64,000 nucleotides of DNA from Acorus gramineus. Lineage: Eukaryota > Streptophyta > Magnoliopsida > Acorales > Acoraceae. The stretch spans positions 78,627 through 142,626 of the forward strand of contig JAUJYN010000072.1 of NCBI GenBank assembly GCA_030737835.1, written 5' to 3'. The position numbers and the translations under genes are program-made. Below, one piece after another: positions 59,130 to 64,000 of this stretch (position 1 is the first letter of the stretch; the number at the start of each line of letters is the position of its first letter). Under the pieces are notes generated by a model, which ran no database searches, was not told the DNA's origin, and saw nothing but the letters and a program-made list of their open reading frames with translations.

Positions 59130-60861
59130 ATAGTGAAGCCCGTCCAGAATTTCTGATCAGGGACGATTTGGTCTTGTCCCCCCTCCCACCAACTCACTTT
59201 AATTCCATTTAAAGCCCCCTTTTTGGGAAACCTCTCACTCTCTCTCACTCTCGTCTCCCTCTCCCTCTCTGTTTTTTGGTTGTGTGTGTGTTGTTAATGG
59301 AGGAAAGGATGAAGAAGAAGCACAAGAAGAGTGAGAAAGGGTGAGAAAGGGTGAGTATGTGTTGTTGTTGTTGTTGTTGTTGTTGTTTCTCTTCTCTCAA
59401 TCCCCTTCTCATGCCCTTGCACCCCTGTTTTCTGCCATGAAGGGCTTGAGGAGATGCTGATGAGGTGGTGGTAGTGGTGGTGGTGGTTGAGGTGGTCGTG
59501 GGTGTGTCGAGAACCCCACATCTCCCCATTTCCCTCCCCCTATTTTGGTAAGGCAACACTCTGTATTTTAAAGATCTCAGTGAATCAAGTATTTAGAGGC
59601 ACATTTTTAGGATTATGTCTTTATATGATATGATTATTTATATGTCTAATTGTTATACATGAAGTTTGGGTTCATTATGATATCTGTGGTGTAAGTTAGA
59701 ACCAGTTTTGCATGGCCTATCCAGATTCGCGTAGGAATTGACCTGCTTCTGGAAATAATTTGTTTTGGGCTTGTAGAGGCAAAATTAGGTTCTAATGTCT
59801 TCATGGATTATGATCCCAGAATATCAGAGAATGTGCATGATTTATTTCATAATTTGTGGAAGTGTATTGGGTGCTGTGGAGACCAATTAGTAGGGCTGGT
59901 TGTAGCAGGTTTGGCAGTTTTGCTTGGTTGAGTGTCAAGGAGTTGTTTGCATGTGTCTTGGGTGATAATATGGAAGTATCAGGGGTTAGGGCCTTCATGA
60001 AGTAGGCTTATATGTGTGATAGGAGGTTCCATGTGGATCATTGGTTGTGTTTTGCAGATCTCGTAGACCGGACGCGCGGCGATCCGGGTTGCGGTGAGTG
60101 GTTTGATCCAACCCCTCGAGATGCGCTCGACGCGCGTAGTCGTGCGTCGCGCATCGATGGGGCACCCTAGCTATACTACTTGTGTAGATAAGTAGTATGG
60201 CCATGCTTAAACTATAATATGTTAGATATCTTGCATGCTAGGCTTATATTGCATATATTGTATCCATGTATGAATGATTGTATCGCATGCGCCCCTCTAG
60301 TATGGGCATGTATTCTGTAATGTGTATGGATGTATAGAATATGGCATGCCTTAGGTAGTATTGTAATACTACTCCCACCATATTAATTGGAATATCCAAC
60401 ATGATTAAGTCTGGGTTAATAACGGGCACCTGCCTAATATTCCCTTGCGATAAGACTCGAGGGCGTGGTGTAGTTGTTGCGCGCATGCTAATGGGGCAAG
60501 GCTATGACCAACTTCATAAGATGATGATCTCTCTCGCTCTCTCCCTCTGCACGAACTGAGTAAGTAGATGCGATTTCCTACTTGACTCAAGTTCGTTTGG
60601 AATATTGGCATGCACCTGTTAGTACGCGAGATTTGCGCTTGACCCTTACTTTTTAAGTTGGTGATATCCAACGCATGCTTAAGTTAGGCCTTGTGTGCTT
60701 ATGTGATTAATGGTCATGTATGCATGTTGTATGAATTATTATGATGTAAATCCATGTTAGGGAGTATCCCTATAATTATTTGATAGGTTATCGTGCATGT
60801 AGTTCATGTACATAACCAGATATAATTCTCCCGGATATAAGTTCCATTAATATGAGCTGGT
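59130..60861 (+). mobile_element. LTR-like non-coding element (iii), truncated by the PP2C repeat
   Basis: It has a CT-rich leader (59230-59280), a donor-like GGTGAGTATGTG (59350-59361), a (TGT)n tract, a long stretch matching element ii, and the shared 36-nt block (60058-60093). It stops where the second PP2C block begins at 60862 or shortly before. No coding sequence is seen. Element type is inferred from element ii. Confidence 0.5.
60058..60093 (+). other. 36-nt micro-exon-like block, copy iii
   Basis: Preceded by TTTTGCAG and followed by GTGAGTGG. The core GCGCGGCGATCCGG aligns with the blocks at 22917 and 53553. Confidence 0.4.
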
Positions 60862-61572
60862 CCTGATAATTTGTTATACATAAAAGCATATTTAGAAAAA
60901 ATCAGATTTCAATAAAATATCGGTTTGTCAATTGTTAGAACCCTATTATAAGAGTCATATTATTCAGAAAAACAAAACAAATTAAAATAAAATTCAGTGA
61001 GCAATTTTGTCTGCTCTCGTTTTCTGCTATCTTCAAACTCATCAGAATCGAAAGAAGAAAAAAAATGGTACGCACTCTATTTTGTAAAGGCAGAGTCAAT
61101 ATTGACACATTTTAGATTTTTTTTTTTTTAAGTACATGCTTATCTAACAAAATATATACACTTTAACAAGTAGAATGCATAGTTTCTTACATTTTCCCTA
61201 ATCGACACGGATTACATACTCGATTAGAGTTCCCATATAAGAAATGACTTTATATCAGCACCCTTTAGTATACATATATACATCTTCTACACCAGACCCT
61301 TAGTAAAAGAGCACCTTGTAAACAGAATTTGGGCAAAACAAACTTCGACAGATATAAAACAACAAAATGCAAATTTTTCAGAGCTTGCATTTCAGTCTAC
61401 CAGATGTACACCCCCCCCCCCACCCCCATTTTTTCCCCTCCCACAACTGCACCTCTTCTATAAGTTTCAACTATAACCAAAGTCGCGCTATGAAATTAAA
61501 AAAAGAAGTTCAATGAACAATTAAGTCTATGAACAAAGGTGAAACCTCTGACTCCCACTTCTCCATTTCTCT

Positions 61573-61922
61573 TTAGTCATCTCGAACCCCTCCCAGGTCA
61601 ACGACTATGACGCTGATGTTGTCGGAGCTCTTCCGACCCAACGCGAGCCTCGTCAGCAAAGCAGCGGCAAGGTGACAACGAGTGTGGGGGGTTGGTTCAT
61701 CGTCGTCTTCCTCTTCTTTGGCCACTGCATTGGGAGGTGTGCCTCCTGGCATTGGTGGGCGCCCCTCATAGAGACAGCGGCGGGTGACATCACACGCTGT
61801 ATCGTTCGACAAGACATCCCACAGCCCATCACTTGCGAGGATCAGGAATTCATCTTCTGCGGTCCTCTGTGTGATGGTTATCTCAGGCTCGGCGATAACT
61901 ACTGGTTTAAGATACTTGTCAC
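61573..61922 (-). CDS. AHG1: AHG1-like PP2C copy 2, last exon only
   Basis: The exon encodes the C-terminal 116 residues starting within GDKYLKP and ends TAA at 61575-61573. Its acceptor (ATTGCAG) is at 61924-61923. Coding sequence and protein are identical to copy 1, including SDGLWDV, the acidic EEEDDDE stretch and [12 protein letters not shown]. Remaining exons would lie beyond 64000 on the minus strand, so I cannot say whether this copy is complete. If it has a first exon, it would be the functional one of the pair. Confidence 0.88.
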
Positions 61923-62571
61923 CTGCAATATGTTTATATTTTATGCAAACGAAGAACGATTTTTTGATGGACAAGTAATCCATTTACATGACCAAGTCTA
62001 GAAGACACTGACTAGCTTTGTACAGTAAGCATGATAAACATATATGTCAATCCTTGTTCCATTTTTAGGTGGATGAAATATTCTTTATCCTTGTGAGGTT
62101 CCAGCATATGTTGGCATTGGTTTTTCTGTTATTCAGGATTAATGACTCATGAAATGTGGAGCTCAGGATGCCTTGTACGTCTAAGTTTCATGTAAAGATT
62201 TAAAGAAGGATTACAAAATGCACATACCAAACAGCCCAAGTCAACAAAATGGACGATGACACATAGAGATGTGTGTATCACAATGGTTATATTTGCAATT
62301 ACTCAATTCTCCTTGCATATTAAATAAACCGAGTTATCTTCACCAAAAAAATGAAGATTAGGAGTCAATCCACTCTTGTAAGATGTATACTGTAAATTGG
62401 CGTATTCACCTAAACTTCTCTAGTTAAAATTGAGACTCGCAGTTAAAACACAAAAGTTCTAGTGCATGATGCCAAAAATAATACTGATAAAGGAATTCTT
62501 TTATAAAGTGGCCATCACAAAACATGAAGAGTACCGGAAATGCATTGACGTGACATAATTTCAGTGTTTCT

Positions 62572-62836
62572 AGAGTATGTTTGGCTGCAAAAGCTTAAAG
62601 CAGCTTTTAGTTTTGCAGTCACATCAACATCAAGTCAAATACATCATCATTTAAAAGCTAAAAGCTGTTACCAAACAAGTCAACTTAAATATATCATCAT
62701 TACTAGACTTTATCTCTAAACTGTATCTCTAAATCTGTGTTTTATAAAACAGCTATCATCATTACATCCTCAAAAGGTGTGTATAAAGCTGCAAAAGCTA
62801 AAAGCTGCTTTTCAAACTGTGTTTCCAAACGCTACC
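62572..62836. mobile_element. MITE-like element in PP2C copy 2
   Basis: This is the counterpart of 1712-1970 with the same ends. It differs by about ten substitutions, a 6-bp insertion and a 1-bp deletion, much more than its flanks. Most changes are transitions. Confidence 0.6.
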
Positions 62837-64000
62837 TAAGTAAATGCTTTGGCTTCCATGGCAGTCAAAAACTATTAAGATACAAGATAGTCAAATCAAA
62901 TGGAAAACAAGCATGCATCCTATGTATCCTTCCTTGTAGGAAGTTCCCAGGGATTGTTCTTGTGAGCAAATGTGCCATAAACCTTTATTTATTTATTTTT
63001 GGTATGATGGACTAAGTTGATTCAAATGAAAATACAAGAAAAACAATGTCAGCTAGAAGAGCACTATCGCAATGGCACCAAGTTGCAGCAAAAAAAAATA
63101 GACGAAGGACCCAAAATCTGGTGTGAGACTTGAGAACAAGTCAAGAAGAGCTGAAACATTTGGTGACTCGAAAATTGAAATATGGATAATATCACCCACA
63201 AAAATGAAAAATCAGCTGACAAAAATGGAGTAAATGTTGCATTGGAATGATACAAGGATGTGACTAATGTGAGGATGTAAGTCATTCTAGTTAGTAAAGT
63301 CATTTTAGTTAGTAAAATATTTCAACACAAATGCAAAGATTTCATATCATTTTCCAATAAAATTGGTGGTAAACTCCCACCCTTGCTTTAGAAAACTAGA
63401 AATGATGTGAGAGCAAAAAACCATAAAATATGAGGAGTAAAGTGAATTGGTAATATGCTATTGAGATATGATCTAATAATCTTGCATGTATTTGTAATTT
63501 CGTAACAGATATTAATAGGATTTCTATAGGCAAGAAGGTCTTGTAGGAAGAGGCAAAAAGAAGGCCGTGTAAGAGGGGACAAAGGGCGATGACATAAATA
63601 TAGCTATCCAACAAGCTGACAACAGATTTACTATAACATCATATTTCGAAATTAAATGATGCAGGAAAAATTAAGTAAATATTAACCAAAAAAGCAAACC
63701 TGCAAAATGCCAGGATGGTTATGAAGTTATTTGCTTAATTAGTCTACTACTACAACTATAATTTATTATCGTACTTCTGAATCGCTGCTTTTAGAATTTC
63801 AAGAAGATCAACCAACCCTTAATCAATTCAACTCAGCATATTATGAGAATATTTCCATATTCTTTTGAATGTTTGAGCTTAAATTCCATTCTAGGAAAAA
63901 CCCAAGCAATTTTTCACTTTATCTACCCTGGTTGAGTTCCTCACTGGGGCTTCCATTTAAACCAAAAATAAAAAAATAATAAATAACCTAGACTTATATC

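Larger units (their letters stand above)
60862..64000. repeat. Second copy of window positions 1-3139 (PP2C locus duplication)
   Basis: It aligns with 1-3139 at an offset of 60861 near the exon. The first 1.7 kb shows one substitution plus homopolymer changes, the MITE differs at about ten positions, and the rest shows about eight differences. True left and right ends are unknown because copy 1 begins at the window edge and copy 2 leaves the window. Confidence 0.97.

Noticed and set aside
1..64000. CRISPR arrays, bacterial operons, rRNA or tRNA genes
   Set aside because: No spaced short repeats, cloverleaf genes or prokaryotic gene organisation were seen; the TGGTATCAGAGC match is a retrotransposon primer-binding site, not a tRNA gene.

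Overview
This is nuclear DNA from a flowering plant. It is AT-rich, has spliced genes with GT-AG introns, plant LTR and non-LTR retrotransposons, MITEs, an ABA-pathway PP2C, and an ITN1-type ankyrin gene. I cannot name the species. Intact host coding sequence is sparse, and much of the 64 kb is transposon-derived or duplicated.

Layout. 1-6090: three exons (minus strand) of an AHG1-like clade A PP2C; the first exon was not found. 6658-11718: a young, apparently intact Ty1/copia element with near-identical LTRs, inserted upstream of those exons. 13371-20127: a nearly full-length plant L1-type LINE with 16-bp target-site duplications and a frameshifted ORF2. 20589-22436: a tandem array of an 870-bp unit. 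22437-24155: an LTR-like non-coding element that opens with a very GC-rich island. 24156-31425: segmental duplication copy A, carrying a PIF/Harbinger-like non-autonomous element and a two-exon BED-finger/hAT-like gene. 31426-33768: a 5'-truncated, decayed copia element whose LTR starts exactly at the copy A boundary. 33769-37122: an ITN1-like ankyrin pseudogene. 37123-42460: AT-rich DNA with small inverted-repeat elements, an exon-like GC-rich block and a hairpin. 42461-49821: duplication copy B, in which the BED/hAT gene is frameshifted. About 51100-58350: a second decayed copia element (minus strand), split by an LTR-like element at about 52195-54724. About 59130-60861: a third LTR-like element. 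60862-64000: a second, nearly identical copy of window positions 1-3139, including the PP2C last exon.

Themes. (1) The PP2C carries Leu where most clade A PP2Cs have the Trp that locks onto ABA receptors; this is the AHG1-type state and predicts weak or no PYL inhibition. It exists in two copies about 60.9 kb apart, and copy 1 appears to lack its 5' exon. (2) Three divergent LTR-like elements share a 36-nt block between a TTTGCAG acceptor-like and a GTGAGTGG donor-like sequence, which looks like a conserved micro-exon in a non-coding leader. (3) Copies A and B act as a natural before/after pair: B keeps the empty site of the copia element at A, A keeps an open BED/hAT frame, and each has lost different sequence.

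All calls come from reading the sequence. No alignment, database search or expression evidence was available. An uncollapsed haplotype or assembly duplication could explain some of the large repeats.
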